Shown here piece after piece: positions 52,252 to 52,396 of a stretch of 52,396 nucleotides of DNA; the first letter of the stretch is position 1; every line of letters begins with the position of its first letter. The position numbers and the translations under genes are program-made. The stretch lies in NCBI RefSeq assembly GCF_907165215.1, contig NZ_CAJRAY010000106.1, positions 1 through 52,396 of the forward strand. Reading direction: 5' to 3'. Source of the stretch: Thermobacillus xylanilyticus. Lineage in GTDB: Bacteria; Bacillota; Bacilli; Paenibacillales; Paenibacillaceae. The notes under the pieces are model-generated. The model saw only the letters and a program-made list of their open reading frames with translations, ran no database searches and had not been told where the DNA came from.

Positions 52252-52396
52252 TTGTAACGCGGTATCCGCGTTGCAGCCGCAACCTCCGGGCTCGAATCGA
52301 CGCTGTAACGCGGTATCCGCGTTGCAGCCGCACCCACAGGGCTCGAAACGACGCTGTAACGTGGTATCCGCGTTACAGACGCATCCACCGGACTCG
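52252..52396. repeat. Second array of family A hairpins, 51-bp period, cut by window edge
   Basis: Three palindromes start at 52252, 52303 and 52354, exactly 51 bp apart. Arms are CTGTAACGCGG (first copy begins TTG), loop TAT, and CCGCGTTGCAG; the third is CTGTAACGTGG with CCGCGTTACAG. The core is the same as at 1539-1869, but CGTGG/CCACG has changed to CGCGG/CCGCG on both arms, a compensating change. The 26-bp spacers (AACCTCCGGGCTCGAA type) differ from those of the left array, except that both begin with (A/C)CGC. The array continues past the right edge. Confidence 0.9.

Overview
The window looks like chromosome from a GC-rich member of the Paenibacillaceae (Paenibacillus, Cohnella or Thermobacillus type). 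The signs are strong GGAGG-type ribosome binding sites with many GTG and TTG starts, a sigI-rsgI pair, a T-box-controlled ilv-leu operon, an infC-rpmI-rplT operon with an AUU start, a ytqA-ytqB pair, a YesM/YesN-type two-component system beside a CUT1 sugar ABC transporter, and a LacI regulator. I see no rRNA, tRNA, phage or cas genes. Genus is an inference; no search was run.

Layout. 1-1301: pxpB and a truncated pxpC (5-oxoprolinase subunits). 1302-2180: gene-free, with a tandem array of 51-bp units each carrying a hairpin, bounded by a 13-bp inverted repeat. 2181-9061: VWA lipoprotein, a hypothetical protein, a DRE-TIM aldolase-like protein, a short UvrC relative, glutathione peroxidase, a spermidine-synthase-like protein and a secreted phosphodiester glycosidase. 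9239-12880: a circularly permuted GH3 glycosidase, a small frame-broken gene and an NTF2-like protein. 12894-20109: MBL hydrolase, ABC exporter, MFS transporter, leucyl aminopeptidase and a sporulation-kinase-like histidine kinase. 20337-24704: rsgI-sigI with a candidate sigma-I promoter, a zinc-ribbon-like protein and a YdjM-like membrane protein. 24719-31366: ilvB-ilvN-ilvC-leuA-leuB behind a T-box leader with a probable GUC (Val) specifier. 31537-33863: an acetyltransferase, a second phased hairpin array, and infC-rpmI-rplT with its L20-type leader. 33917-40246: GT2 glycosyltransferase, PAP2 phosphatase, trmB, a small protein, ytqA-ytqB and manA. 40268-52085: a third repeat region, msrAB, a LytTR-like protein, cellobiose-2-epimerase-like gene, then on the minus strand lacI, histidine kinase, response regulator, sugar-binding lipoprotein and two permeases, and a Nudix hydrolase. 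52252-52396: another array with the same hairpin core as the first.

How genes work together. GH3 glycosidase, cellobiose 2-epimerase, phosphomannose isomerase and the CUT1 importer with its sensor system suggest use of plant-type oligosaccharides. No importer ATPase gene is present, as expected if a shared MsmX-type ATPase is used. The ilv-leu operon makes branched-chain amino acids but ends at leuB, so leuC and leuD must lie elsewhere.

The most unusual content is intergenic. Two unrelated hairpin families, one of them at both window ends, repeat with a period of 51 bp (51-52 bp in one case), and a third degenerate family has one pair at about the same spacing. Arms show compensating changes and G-U wobbles, which points to selection on structure. 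I know of no described system that matches this.
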